DNA of 64,000 nucleotides from Schlesneria sp. Its GTDB lineage: Bacteria > Planctomycetota > Planctomycetia > Planctomycetales > Planctomycetaceae. The notes under the pieces are model-generated. The model searched no databases and was not told the origin of the DNA. It was given only the letters and a program-made list of their open reading frames with translations. The stretch covers positions 62,001-126,000 of the forward strand of contig JAQGHU010000062.1 in NCBI GenBank assembly GCA_028291515.1, given 5' to 3'. Below are positions 19,060-28,784 of this stretch, in pieces. Numbering within the stretch: the stretch's first letter is position 1; every line of letters starts with the position of its first letter. The position numbers and the translations under genes were made by a program.

Positions 19060-20658
19060 ATGCGCATCACGGTGGTTCTGTTGGTCGGAATACTTTGCGG
19101 TCACATCGTTTCTGATGGGCGAGCGATCGCGCAAGAGAAGCGTGGCGTCACTCTGGTGACGCCGTTTGCTCCGGGTGAGCGACCGACTGTTGCCAACTTT
19201 TACTACGATGGTCGTGCTATCGGCAGTGGTCGCGAGGCCTTTCAAGAGATCCTCGGCCAGGTGGCAAAGTTGCCGGCGGGGACGTCGATCGTGTGGGGGC
19301 CGAATTATGCTCGTTGCGGTGCCTGCAGTGGCCGCGAACCGGCATGCCTGCCGAAGCATCTGCATCCGGATCTCTGGAAAGAGCTGCTTGAGATCGTCGC
19401 AGAACGGAAGTTGACGTTGTCCAGCGACTACCCTGGCCCTTCAATCGGGGGTAAGGGGTCTGCTAAGGGTGGTGAATTTCCAACCCAGGTCTTTGCTGAA
19501 TCTCCACCCGCGGATCAGACATTCGCCAGCGTACTGGATTGGGAGATCGATCTGAAAATAGAATATCGAAATCGCCACGTGATCACGTCGAATGCCGTCG
19601 TCCTTGATCGATTCAACCTGGATCTGCACCTGCAAAAGCTTCCGGAAGGGTCTCGGGTTCTCGTCCGACTGAAAGCCGATGATGACGAGCTGCGCGATGG
19701 TGAAGCGCAACGCAAGTACGCCAATCGAGTGTACGGGGAGTGGCCTGTTGCGCTGGGGAGTCATTTGCGTCGTTGCAATTTGACGGCGTCCCTGGTCGCG
19801 CCGGCGGTGCTGGTTCCGCATTTAAAGGACCGAACCGATGCCCAGCTCAAAGTGCTGAGCATCGACTGGAAGAACTTCCATGGACCGGGGACACCTCACG
19901 GCGAAGTCTTGTATCTGGTCAATGGCCGTTATGCGGGGCGCGGAGATCAGGGAATCGATCAAATCATCTCTCAGATCGAAAAATTAGAGCCCGGATGGAA
20001 GGTTCAGGTGCCTCACTACAGCTTGGCTGGTCGATATGCCACAGAGCGCTTCAGTCGTGACGAACTTCGTCGCCGTAATGAAAAGCTCAGCCATCTCGTT
20101 CCTTTCGCCGATCGCCAAAAGGAATTGATCGATAAGATTATTTCAAAGACTGGCGAAGTGATCGCTGGTTCCAAGCGGGGAGGAACAGACGGGGGAACAG
20201 TCCTCAACTGGTCCGGAGGAGACCGCTACGCGTCCAGGATCGCTTCGTTCGGACGGATCATTTACCACGATCAAACGCCGAAACCGACCGCTCTGAAGCT
20301 GGCCTGGACTGGCTACAACGCTGGTCAGGGGCGAGATCGTAAGCTGGAAACGTCGGCTCGATATACTGTGAACGACGAAGAGGTCGGTGAAGGTGTCGAG
20401 GGATTTGCGAAGGCGATGCAGCGAGTTGAAGCCCTGCCCGAGGGGTCTGTCGTTCAAGTCAAGGTTTGCTTGCGGACCTCGGGGCCGTTCCGGTGTCCCC
20501 TGATTTACAGTGGTCAGCGTCACTTCGAGCGAACCGGCTACGAACCTTACTTTGGTATGTTCGACTGGCTGATTGACGTCGCGGAAAAGAGGAAGCTCGA
20601 AATTGAATGGCTGCCTGATGAGGCAGGAGGTTGCGACGACTGCGAATTGAATAAGTGA
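19060..20658 (+). CDS. secreted protein of unknown family with internally repeated domains
   Basis: Signal peptide MRITVVLLVGILCGHIVSDGRAIA; repeated G.G.E.F...L.QV..LP.G..V modules. Confidence 0.7.
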   Translation: MRITVVLLVGILCGHIVSDGRAIAQEKRGVTLVTPFAPGERPTVANFYYDGRAIGSGREAFQEILGQVAKLPAGTSIVWGPNYARCGACSGREPACLPKHLHPDLWKELLEIVAERKLTLSSDYPGPSIGGKGSAKGGEFPTQVFAESPPADQTFASVLDWEIDLKIEYRNRHVITSNAVVLDRFNLDLHLQKLPEGSRVLVRLKADDDELRDGEAQRKYANRVYGEWPVALGSHLRRCNLTASLVAPAVLVPHLKDRTDAQLKVLSIDWKNFHGPGTPHGEVLYLVNGRYAGRGDQGIDQIISQIEKLEPGWKVQVPHYSLAGRYATERFSRDELRRRNEKLSHLVPFADRQKELIDKIISKTGEVIAGSKRGGTDGGTVLNWSGGDRYASRIASFGRIIYHDQTPKPTALKLAWTGYNAGQGRDRKLETSARYTVNDEEVGEGVEGFAKAMQRVEALPEGSVVQVKVCLRTSGPFRCPLIYSGQRHFERTGYEPYFGMFDWLIDVAEKRKLEIEWLPDEAGGCDDCELNK

Positions 20659-20787
20659 GGAGCCGGCGCGATTGTATTTCGCCAATGTGGGCATCCTATG
20701 TTATCGCTCGACATGATTGTTCTGTCGTCCCTTGCGGGACTTTCGCAATTCGCAATGTGCGCACCCACCACTGGAAGTGGTGGGCTA

Positions 20788-22209
20788 TTATCGGCCGTCC
20801 CTGACTACCGAACTGCTTTCAGGCTTTTCTAACGACGGCGCGTCAATCGTCGCGTGCAGGATCTTGAGTTGGATGTTGATCTTCATGCCATCGCAGCGCT
20901 GGTGAATGATTTCGGGGAGGTTGTTGAACAGCAGCGAGGAGTTTTCCTGGGTGTAGTAGCCACTGACGGAGCTGACCAGGCCGAGGAGGTCGCTGCAGAG
21001 GCTCAGGTAGAGCAAGTTGTCTCGGCGGCGTTCGGGGTCGGTCACGCCCAGGACGTCTTTCGAGCTTTGATGCATACTGATCAAGCTGATCAGCGAGTTC
21101 AGTTCGTGGAAGCGCTTGCGGTAGGTCAGCATCTCGATTCCCAGCAGGGCCAGGAAGGCCAGTACGATGTTGATGAGGATGCCCATCAGGGCTTCGACGC
21201 CCTGGAAGATCTCGCTGGTTTCGCTGATTGTGCCATCGAAGCTGCCGGTCGTGATCGACGGCGGGCGACCTTCGATCAGGATGCTGGCGACCGCAAGTAA
21301 GCGAGGGGTCAGGTTCGGGCGAGCGACCAGGTAGGTGGCCACGCTGTACGTCGGAACTGCTTCCGGCGGGAACGAGGGAATACTGAGTAGGTAGCCGGCG
21401 GGGATAGTCGTCGGCTTCAGGTAATCCAACTGAGTTGCTCGGGCACCCAGATCGGGCGAGCCCATCACGAAGCCACCTTTGGCCAAGCGTTCACTCGCCC
21501 GCAGGGTTCGTTCGTCGGCGGGGTCTTTCACGACGAAGACGGCATCGATGTCATCGGGGATCGTATAGGGTTCCTCGTCCGAGAGTCCCTTCCAATCGTG
21601 AACATATTCAATGTGCGAGTCCTGTTTCCAAGCCTTCATGAACGCTTGGGCGACCGAATGGCTCCCTTCGCCCGACAGTGATGTCAGCACGCGTTTCACG
21701 TCAGCGAATGGTTTTCCGCTTCGCACGAACCACAATACGATCTCTGGTTGTTGCGTTTCCAGGCGAGGCAGGTCGGCTGACATTGGCAGACCACCCTGCA
21801 CGAAGGCCAGATCGACCTTGCCCTCGGCGACCATTTCCGCGGCTTCGCGCGATCCACGTACGATCACGGGTTTGAAGAGCAGCCGATGAGCGCGCGAGAC
21901 TTTCGTGCGCAGTTCTTGAGCGTCTCGGTCGGGTAGGGCGATCGTCAGCACTGAGACGCCCCAAAAGTGCATGTACACCCAGCCGACGAACAGCACCAGG
22001 GCCACGGCCAGAAAGACGACGGGGAGCCGATGCAGGCCGAAGGGTTTGTTGAGGTCTCGTGAGACTGTTTCGGCTTCTCGCGCGGCGTTGGCGACGCGTT
22101 CTGCCAACGCGGGGAGGCCTTGATGAGTCGGTAGTTGGCGCAGGATCTCGGCGCGCAGACGTTCGGCGCTGTCGATCAGCGGTTTAATCTCCAGTCGCAG
22201 CCTGGTCAC
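20788..22209 (-). CDS. TAXI-family TRAP transporter solute receptor-like membrane protein
   Basis: VSVLTIALPDRDAQELRTKVSRAHRLLFKPVIVRGSREAAEMVAEGKVDLAFVQGG; two TM segments. Confidence 0.75.
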   Translation of the reverse strand: MTRLRLEIKPLIDSAERLRAEILRQLPTHQGLPALAERVANAAREAETVSRDLNKPFGLHRLPVVFLAVALVLFVGWVYMHFWGVSVLTIALPDRDAQELRTKVSRAHRLLFKPVIVRGSREAAEMVAEGKVDLAFVQGGLPMSADLPRLETQQPEIVLWFVRSGKPFADVKRVLTSLSGEGSHSVAQAFMKAWKQDSHIEYVHDWKGLSDEEPYTIPDDIDAVFVVKDPADERTLRASERLAKGGFVMGSPDLGARATQLDYLKPTTIPAGYLLSIPSFPPEAVPTYSVATYLVARPNLTPRLLAVASILIEGRPPSITTGSFDGTISETSEIFQGVEALMGILINIVLAFLALLGIEMLTYRKRFHELNSLISLISMHQSSKDVLGVTDPERRRDNLLYLSLCSDLLGLVSSVSGYYTQENSSLLFNNLPEIIHQRCDGMKINIQLKILHATIDAPSLEKPESSSVVRDGR

Positions 22210-22351
22210 TGTCCGGTCCTTTAAGGGAGATTCCTTGAGACTCGAGTCCTTTGACCGCCATAAGATAGTGATGTACGTTGCTTCCTGCTCGCGACTGCGG
22301 GCATGATTCTGGATGTGGATGGCAGAGTTCGTATGCTGCGTGAGCGATTTG

Positions 22352-22493
22352 CTGTCTTTAAGTAGCCTTCTCGTTCCGCGAGAATTAAGCCGATCAATGT
22401 GACGACGTGATGGCCGTGCCGATGCGGCAATATTCTCGGATTCGCTGTTGGCCTACTTCTCGCGGAACGAGAAGGCTACTTAAAGAACGTTGT
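22352..22493. repeat. inverted repeat AGTAGCCTTCTCGTTCCGCGAGAA ... TTCTCGCGGAACGAGAAGGCTACTT
   Basis: Complementary ~27-nt arms flanking about 70 nt. Confidence 0.75.
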
Positions 22494-22551
22494 TGTTTGT
22501 TAGTCGGCTCACGGAAATCACCGCCAGCCGATCGAATAGGGCCGAGAAATC

Positions 22552-23367
22552 ATGCGAAGTTACCGAAGCTACGAATCGAGAACTCCAGTGCCGGTTGGGC
22601 CGCGTCGTCGCCGAAGCTTGGCGTGCGGCCTGATCTTCTGTCTGTCATTGGCGGTGGCGGGATTCAGTAGCGCTCAGGAGGCGAAGCCGGATAAGCTGCC
22701 GAAGATCATCGTGGCGATCCCGCTGGCGATTGAGACTGGTGTTCCCGTCAAGCTGACTCTGCGGGGGCACTTGCTGGATCAGATCACCGAAGTCAAAGTT
22801 GGTTCGGGCGACTTGAAGGCTGAGATCGTGTCGAAGGGGAAGGCTGCTGTTCCACAGAACTATGAGGCCAAGCGAGTCGGGGAGACTCAGGCGGAACTCA
22901 AATTCACGTTACCCGCGGAGACTCCGTCGGGTCGATTGTCGCTGATCGCGGTGAATGCCGAGGGGGTGAGTGTTCCGTATGAAATCATCATCGCTAAGGC
23001 CGACGAACTGATTCAGGAGAAAGAACCGAACGACGGGTTCAAGACCTCTCAACAGATCAGCATCGGCAAGACACTCGTCGGCACGATCCATGATCAACGC
23101 AATGTCGACGTGTTTGAGATCAAAGGGGAAGCGGGGCAGAAGCTGATGATCAGCGTGGTGGCTCAGCAGGCCGGTTCATCGATGGACCCGTTCCTGACGC
23201 TGTATGACGGTACCGGGCAGGTTGTGGTCGGAGTCGACGACAACGATGGTCGCGACGCGAAGTTGGAAGTGACGCTGGCGAAGTCGGGTTCGTACTACAT
23301 CACCGTGCAAGATGCGAACGACGCCGGTGGTCCGCACTTTGTTTATTTGCTGAAGGTGACGCAGTGA
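22552..23367 (+). CDS. secreted PPC (bacterial pre-peptidase C-terminal) domain protein
   Basis: QEKEPNDGFKTSQQISIGKTLVGTIHDQRNVDVFEIKGEAGQKLMISVVAQQAGSSMDPFLTLYDGTGQVV. Confidence 0.8.
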   Translation: MRSYRSYESRTPVPVGPRRRRSLACGLIFCLSLAVAGFSSAQEAKPDKLPKIIVAIPLAIETGVPVKLTLRGHLLDQITEVKVGSGDLKAEIVSKGKAAVPQNYEAKRVGETQAELKFTLPAETPSGRLSLIAVNAEGVSVPYEIIIAKADELIQEKEPNDGFKTSQQISIGKTLVGTIHDQRNVDVFEIKGEAGQKLMISVVAQQAGSSMDPFLTLYDGTGQVVVGVDDNDGRDAKLEVTLAKSGSYYITVQDANDAGGPHFVYLLKVTQ

Positions 23368-23377
23368 TTGCGTCCAG

Positions 23378-23518
23378 GTGAGCCGCGCTGCGTGAGCACG
23401 CGGATAACTTCGCCTTGAATTCCTGCGACGCTCAGCATCAGCATGTCCCCATCTTCCACTGAACGTATCCAACGAATGCAGTTATCCGCGTGCTCACGCA
23501 GCACGGCTCACCTGGAGA
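23378..23518. repeat. long inverted repeat CCAGGTGAGCCG.GCTGCGTGAGCACGCGGATAACT
   Basis: Arms at about 23378-23410 and 23482-23516, near-perfect complement; directly 3' of the PPC gene. Confidence 0.8.
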
Positions 23519-23745
23519 GAAAGAGCTTGTTCTTCTTCATTAGGTGAGCGATTTCATCGGTGAACTGGCTGACACTTCGATGAAAAACTTGCCAGTTTCT
23601 TCAGGTTTCCACGTCTCGCAAAACGGCGTCGGACAGGGGATAGTCCTTGCCGGGATGGATTGGGTGGCTATAGTGTCAGGAAGAATGGGCGTCCCTGCCG
23701 TCGTGTGGATGCCGCCGGATCGTTAGTTCCAAGGAGAGAGCCTCG

Positions 23746-24303
23746 ATGAAGAAGACCCTGATGGCGTGTGTCATGCTGGTTGTTGCGTCAGTCGGCCTGG
23801 CCGTCGCCGCAGAAAAGGTTCAGTCGGGATTGGAAAAGGGTGCGAAGGTTCCGGCCTTCAACGTAAAAGACATCACTGGTCCAGCTAAGGACGGCGATGA
23901 ACTGTGCTACCGCTGCCGATATGGCAATCAGCCAGTCGTGACCATTTTCGCGAAGGAAATGACCGACGAAGTTGCTGCTCTGACAAAAGAACTGGACGGA
24001 ATCGTCGCTAAGAATCGTGACCAGAAGATGGCTGGTTTTGTCGTTCTGCTGTCCAATGATCCAGCCAAGGCCGCTCCTTCGCTGACGAAAACCGCCGAGA
24101 AGATGAAGATCCAGCAGTTGCCGCTGACCACCTTCGACGGTGTCGCCGGTCCTAAAGGTTACAAGATCAACGAAAAGGCCGACGTCACCGTGATGATGTG
24201 GGTCGAAGGAACCGTCAAGGTTAGCGAAGCCTTCAACAAGGGCGACCTGACCAAGGACGCGATCGCCAAGGTTTCCGCCGAAACCAAGCAGATCCTTGAG
24301 TAG
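23746..24303 (+). CDS. secreted thioredoxin-like family protein
   Basis: MKKTLMACVMLVVASVGLAVAAEK signal; KVPAFNVKDITGPAKDGDELCYRCRYGNQPVVTIFAKE. Confidence 0.7.
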   Translation: MKKTLMACVMLVVASVGLAVAAEKVQSGLEKGAKVPAFNVKDITGPAKDGDELCYRCRYGNQPVVTIFAKEMTDEVAALTKELDGIVAKNRDQKMAGFVVLLSNDPAKAAPSLTKTAEKMKIQQLPLTTFDGVAGPKGYKINEKADVTVMMWVEGTVKVSEAFNKGDLTKDAIAKVSAETKQILE

Positions 24304-24502
24304 TTAGTCTGAGCGTTCACGACGCAGCACCCCGCGCTTCCAGCGAAGCGCGGGGTGATTCTTTTGGTAGCATGAAGACGGGGATGGAATCACGGAATAC
24401 ACTGAACGTACGAAATGAAGAGACTGAAATCCTGCTTTGTGTCAGAGTCTGAGATGTTCACCTGTGTTCGTCGTCTAAGTGTCTGGTGGAGAAGCAAGAA
24501 GA

Positions 24503-24632
24503 GATTTGAAACACAGAGGCACAGAGAAACACGGAGAATGTAAATACACTTCGTTGTTTCATGATGTCCTTTTGTGCGCTCAATTCGTCTTCTGCCGATT
24601 TCTCTGTGCCTCTGTGTTTCAAATTCTTGTCT
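24503..24632. repeat. inverted pair of the AAACACAGAGGCACAGAG repeat family
   Basis: GAAACACAGAGGCACAGAGAAACACGGAGA (about 24508) and TTTCTCTGTGCCTCTGTGTTTC (about 24599). Confidence 0.85.
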
Positions 24633-24652
24633 GGTTACCCAGGAATCGTTGA

Positions 24653-25897
24653 GTGAGTCCGTTTCGTCGAGCCCCTGTGACGGCTGAGTGCCTGATTATC
24701 TGCACCGCGATGTGGGTGATCTGTGCGACTCGATCATTTGAAGGGATGCGCTATGGCGATGCGCAGCGGCAGTGGGGGGCCGCGGTCAGTCTGGAAATTA
24801 CCAGTTACGATGACGCACCCGATATGGTTCATCGGCAGTTGAAAGGCCCGTTTGATCTGTGGGCAGGCGAGTGGTGGCGGATGCCGGTCAGTGCTTTTCA
24901 TCACGGCGACCTGGTCCATCTGTTGTTGAACTGCTCGGCCGCTTGGATGCTGGGCCGGCGCCTGGAACATCGCTGGGGCAGCCTGCGCTACGCTCTGTTT
25001 TTAGGGCCGGCGATCCTGATCCCGATGGTGGCAGAGACCATCAGCGGCAATGCGGCTGTCGGGTTTTCGGGAGCGATTTGTGCCATGCTGGGGGCATTGA
25101 TGGTCTTGCAGCCGCAGGATCCTCGAACGGACGATCTGCCGCAGGAAGTGATTCTGTTTTCGCTGGGGTTCATTCTGTTGGGAATCCCCTTCAATGCTCT
25201 GGAACTGGCCCCCATTCGGGTGGCCAATACCGCTCACTTTACAGGTCTGGCCTATGGGGGAGTGACCGCCTGGAGTTGTTGCGGACCGGTCTCGCGATTC
25301 CTGATCGTGCGAGCCGCGTTTGTCGCATCGCACGTGTTGATCTTGCCTGCCATCTGGCTGGCGACGCATCCGATCATGAACGGACGTTACCTGTGGTATC
25401 TGGCCGATCGCGACCAGCGAGTGGCACCTCAAGAACGCGAGGCGTTGCTCAAGTTGGCGGTGGAGGCAGATCCGTCGTTAACGGCGATCTGGCTGCGGCT
25501 GGCTGACTATCGCCTGGCAGAGGGGAAGACTCAGGCCGCATGGACGGTCATCATGGAAGGGTTGCTGCAGAACCCGACCGACACCGATCTGTTCGACGCG
25601 GCCCGCGCAATTTGGCGACGCCTTCCACAAGGACCGGAACGCGAAACCGCCGAAGCCGAGTTGAAGCGCGTCTTTGGTGATCAAGCCGAAGCCTGGTCGC
25701 GACAGATTCGCAATACTCGCATGATCGCAAAGGGGCCTCGCAAGTCGGAGCCGAAGACGCGGGAACTCGATCCGAAGGACTTCCCGCTCAATCAATCGAT
25801 CGATTTGCAGTGGTCGCCGAAGCCAAGGGTGGAACCGAAGTCGCCTGTCCTTGATCCCGATCAACCGAATAGTGCCAGCGAAGGGACGACGCTGTAG
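24653..25897 (+). CDS. rhomboid family intramembrane protease-like protein with C-terminal extension
   Basis: GEWWRMPVSAFHHGDLVHLLLNCSAAWMLGRRLEHRWGS; GFSGAICAMLGAL catalytic serine motif. Confidence 0.85.
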   Translation: MSPFRRAPVTAECLIICTAMWVICATRSFEGMRYGDAQRQWGAAVSLEITSYDDAPDMVHRQLKGPFDLWAGEWWRMPVSAFHHGDLVHLLLNCSAAWMLGRRLEHRWGSLRYALFLGPAILIPMVAETISGNAAVGFSGAICAMLGALMVLQPQDPRTDDLPQEVILFSLGFILLGIPFNALELAPIRVANTAHFTGLAYGGVTAWSCCGPVSRFLIVRAAFVASHVLILPAIWLATHPIMNGRYLWYLADRDQRVAPQEREALLKLAVEADPSLTAIWLRLADYRLAEGKTQAAWTVIMEGLLQNPTDTDLFDAARAIWRRLPQGPERETAEAELKRVFGDQAEAWSRQIRNTRMIAKGPRKSEPKTRELDPKDFPLNQSIDLQWSPKPRVEPKSPVLDPDQPNSASEGTTL

Positions 25898-26021
25898 CGA
25901 TAGTTGCCTCACTTGACCGCGTGGGCATCGCCGTATCGCTCCGCGCGTCGGATGATGTGAGTGCCGTCAACGCAGATACGCGCAGGGCGTTGCCCGTGCG
26001 GTTAAACGAAGAGGCTATACG

Positions 26022-26447
26022 ATGCAACAAAGCTGGTTGGTGTTCGCGCTGGGTTCGGCGTTTTTCGCGGGCTTGACGGCGATCCTGGGCAAGGTTGGCG
26101 TGACGCAGATCAATTCGAATCTGGCGACGTTGATTCGCACGATTGTGATTCTGATTGTGACTGCGGCGATTGTCTCGTGGCGCAGTGAGTGGGAGCCATT
26201 GAATCGTCTGTCGAGTCGCGGACTGCTGTTTCTGGTGTTGTCGGGCCTGGCGACCGGCGCGTCGTGGCTTTGTTATTACAGAGCACTGCAGTTGGGGCCG
26301 GCGTCGCAGGTCGCACCGATCGACAAGCTCAGCGTCGTGTTCGTGCTGCTAGTCGCGTGGCTCTGTCTGGGCGAGCAGATGACATGGCGCGTTGCTGCGG
26401 GTGGCCTGCTGATTGTCGCCGGCGCAGTCACCCTGGCGACGAAGTAA
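26022..26447 (+). CDS. EamA/DMT small transporter
   Basis: 141 aa, GSAFFAGLTAILGKVGVTQINSNLATLIRTIVILIV...GLATGASWLCYYRALQLGPASQVAPIDKLSVVFVLL. Confidence 0.85.
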   Translation: MQQSWLVFALGSAFFAGLTAILGKVGVTQINSNLATLIRTIVILIVTAAIVSWRSEWEPLNRLSSRGLLFLVLSGLATGASWLCYYRALQLGPASQVAPIDKLSVVFVLLVAWLCLGEQMTWRVAAGGLLIVAGAVTLATK

Positions 26448-26456
26448 GCAAATCGT

Positions 26457-26804
26457 TTACAGCATTTGCGGCATGCCCATGGGCAGCCCGCGCGAGAATT
26501 GCGCAGTGACGCTTCGCGCGATGTACGCCGGAGCACCGACGATTTTCGGCGGCGCTTCGGGGTGTCGGACAAATGAGACGATTGCCCCGACTTCGATTTG
26601 AGTGACCAGCGGGTTGCCGCATGGTTCCAGCATCACGGCAATGCGCTCCGCATCGTCGATAATCAGTCCCGTGCCACGCCCGTCGCAATAGCCGAGTTCG
26701 TCATAGTGCGAAAGCTGGATGAGGGCCGCATCTTCGTGGAGCACATGCATGTATTCTCGAGCGTCCATTTTGATCAGCTCCCGTTTCGGGGTCAGGGCTA
26801 GCAC
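26457..26804 (-). CDS. conserved hypothetical protein
   Basis: MLALTPKRELIKMDAREYMHVLHEDAALIQLSHYDELGYCDGRG; tail-to-tail with EamA gene. Confidence 0.5.
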   Translation of the reverse strand: MLALTPKRELIKMDAREYMHVLHEDAALIQLSHYDELGYCDGRGTGLIIDDAERIAVMLEPCGNPLVTQIEVGAIVSFVRHPEAPPKIVGAPAYIARSVTAQFSRGLPMGMPQML

Positions 26805-26967
26805 AGCGTCAGGTGATGCTGTGGCAAATTAGCATTTCGCGTGCCGATCTTTGGACGATGCGTCGAGGTGGATTAGAATGTTTGTAGCGGAGCTTGGTTG
26901 ATCTTCAAAAAGCCAGTTCGGGCGTTTTGCTGGCAGACCCGGGGGCCGTTGCCAGAGAACGGGTCGC

Positions 26968-27198
26968 TCAGATCTCGTTCTGTGCGGACAACCGTGATTC
27001 CATCCAATCCAGCATTTCTTGCCGATCTTCTGGACACAGGCCCAACCAGATCCGGATCACAGCCGCGTAAGGCTCGCGACTGGAGCGTGGTGGCTCGCAG
27101 CCTTGTCTAACGATATCATGGAACCGGCGTCTAGCCGTTGAGGACGCCAGAGTCCATCGGTCCTTCAACTCGATCGTTGCGTCCGATTGCACTAACAT
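26968..27198 (-). CDS. small hypothetical protein
   Basis: MLVQSDATIELKDRWTLASSTARRRFHDIVRQG...; single ORF evidence only. Confidence 0.4.
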   Translation of the reverse strand: MLVQSDATIELKDRWTLASSTARRRFHDIVRQGCEPPRSSREPYAAVIRIWLGLCPEDRQEMLDWMESRLSAQNEI

Positions 27199-27366
27199 GG
27201 GGATTCCTTCCCGCCAAGAAGTGGTTATTCCATTGCCATTGTCTATCGGCGTATCCTCAGTCAGCTCTTCTGTGGTTAATGCTTAACCACGTAAAGTCGC
27301 CGCAATTGGCACCGGTAGCAGCATCCTGGCTGACTGCCGCGGGGATTTCAGAGACTGCTCAACTGT

Positions 27367-28536
27367 TCACGAGAACCGACTGAACGGCCGTCTCCAATGC
27401 GACTCTCGACGACTCGATGAATTCAGTTCGGCCAAGTTGGCGACGATCAATTCGATCGGTTGCGGCTTACCGAAGAAGTAGCCTTGGACCAGGTCAAAGC
27501 CGATTTCCTGGCAGGCGTCACGTTCGTCGCGGGTCTCCACTCCTTCTGCGATAGTCATGATGCCGATATCTCGAGCCATCTGCACCAGGGATCGCAGCAT
27601 CTGCTGTCGCGCCCTGGGGGCTTGATCGATCCCGCGAATCACTTCGATGTCGAATTTCAAAAAATCGGATGGCGCATCGATGAGCTCCAGGATCTTCGAC
27701 GGACCCTGGCCGAAGTCATCGTAGGCCAACCCGATATCCAGTTGACGCAGTTGCCTGGCAAAGTCTTTGATGACCGCGGGATTGCAGATCGAGCTTTCAT
27801 GGATCTCCAGCACAATGGGAACCTGCGTATTCTCTTCGCGCAGTTGCTCCAGCGTGCGGATCAAGTTCGGGCTGACAATTTCGGAAGGATGCGCATTCAA
27901 GAATCGCACGGCGTTGTTCGGCAGAAATTGCCCATGCCGCATGCCTTCGCTGCGGCTCAGTTCGCTCAGTCCGCATTCCATGCCGGCACGCGTTGCGGCA
28001 CCGAACAGTTCGTTCGCGCTGCGAAAGCCGTCGCGAGCCGATCGGACCAGCACCTCGTAGCCGATTGTCGTGCCTGAAGACACATTAACGATTGGCTGGT
28101 AGTTCGGAGTGATCGCCCGATCGACCATCAACTGCTTGAACTCGATCGCACTCGCAAACAGCGAGTTCCCCGGCAGGTTCATCGTTTCCAGCGGTGATGC
28201 ATCCACATGCTGCGCGACGCGCCATTCGTAGCTGCCGAATTGAACGATATCGTCCGCGTGAAGCTGCCGACGACCGTGAATGCGAATGCCGTTGATGAAT
28301 GTGCCGTTCGTGCTGCCGTTATCCTCGAGATAGAGGTCTCGACCGTAGACCAGAAATTCGGCGTGTTTTCGGGAGACGTGCTGACACTGAATCAGCAGAT
28401 CGCGAGGCCCGGTTCGGCCCACTTCGAACGGAGACTTACCGAGCGGGATCGCTGCCAATTCGCCGACTGAATTCTCAGCGCGCGGAATCAGTTCCCAGCG
28501 TTTCCTGACAGGGGGATCCAAGTTCGAGAATTTCAC
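27367..28536 (-). CDS. FHA domain - EAL domain protein
   Basis: FHA: LLIQCQHVSRKHAEFLVYGRDLYLEDNGSTNGTFINGIRIHGRR; EAL: YQPIVNVSSGTTIGYEVLVR, LAYDDFGQGPSKILELIDAPSDFLKFDIEVIRG, IAEGVETRDERDACQEIGFDLVQGYFFGKP. Confidence 0.9.
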   Translation of the reverse strand: MKFSNLDPPVRKRWELIPRAENSVGELAAIPLGKSPFEVGRTGPRDLLIQCQHVSRKHAEFLVYGRDLYLEDNGSTNGTFINGIRIHGRRQLHADDIVQFGSYEWRVAQHVDASPLETMNLPGNSLFASAIEFKQLMVDRAITPNYQPIVNVSSGTTIGYEVLVRSARDGFRSANELFGAATRAGMECGLSELSRSEGMRHGQFLPNNAVRFLNAHPSEIVSPNLIRTLEQLREENTQVPIVLEIHESSICNPAVIKDFARQLRQLDIGLAYDDFGQGPSKILELIDAPSDFLKFDIEVIRGIDQAPRARQQMLRSLVQMARDIGIMTIAEGVETRDERDACQEIGFDLVQGYFFGKPQPIELIVANLAELNSSSRRESHWRRPFSRFS

Positions 28537-28784
28537 GATAGTCCTTGCGCAGTTGCATCAATGGCGAGACTTCGATTGCCGTCGTCTCGCAGACCTTGGC
28601 CGCACGGGAATCGTGGCGCTTTTCCCCGCGAGTTATGGTTAACTCTTAGCCAAAATTTATGCCGTGCAAGCGGATCGATCGATTCTTGAACGCACCGGCT
28701 TACCGCAAGGATCAGAATGCGGATTGTGAGGATTAGTCCAGGGTGTCCTGGCATCTCGCCGCGAGTTTCCTCTGCTCCCGACTG

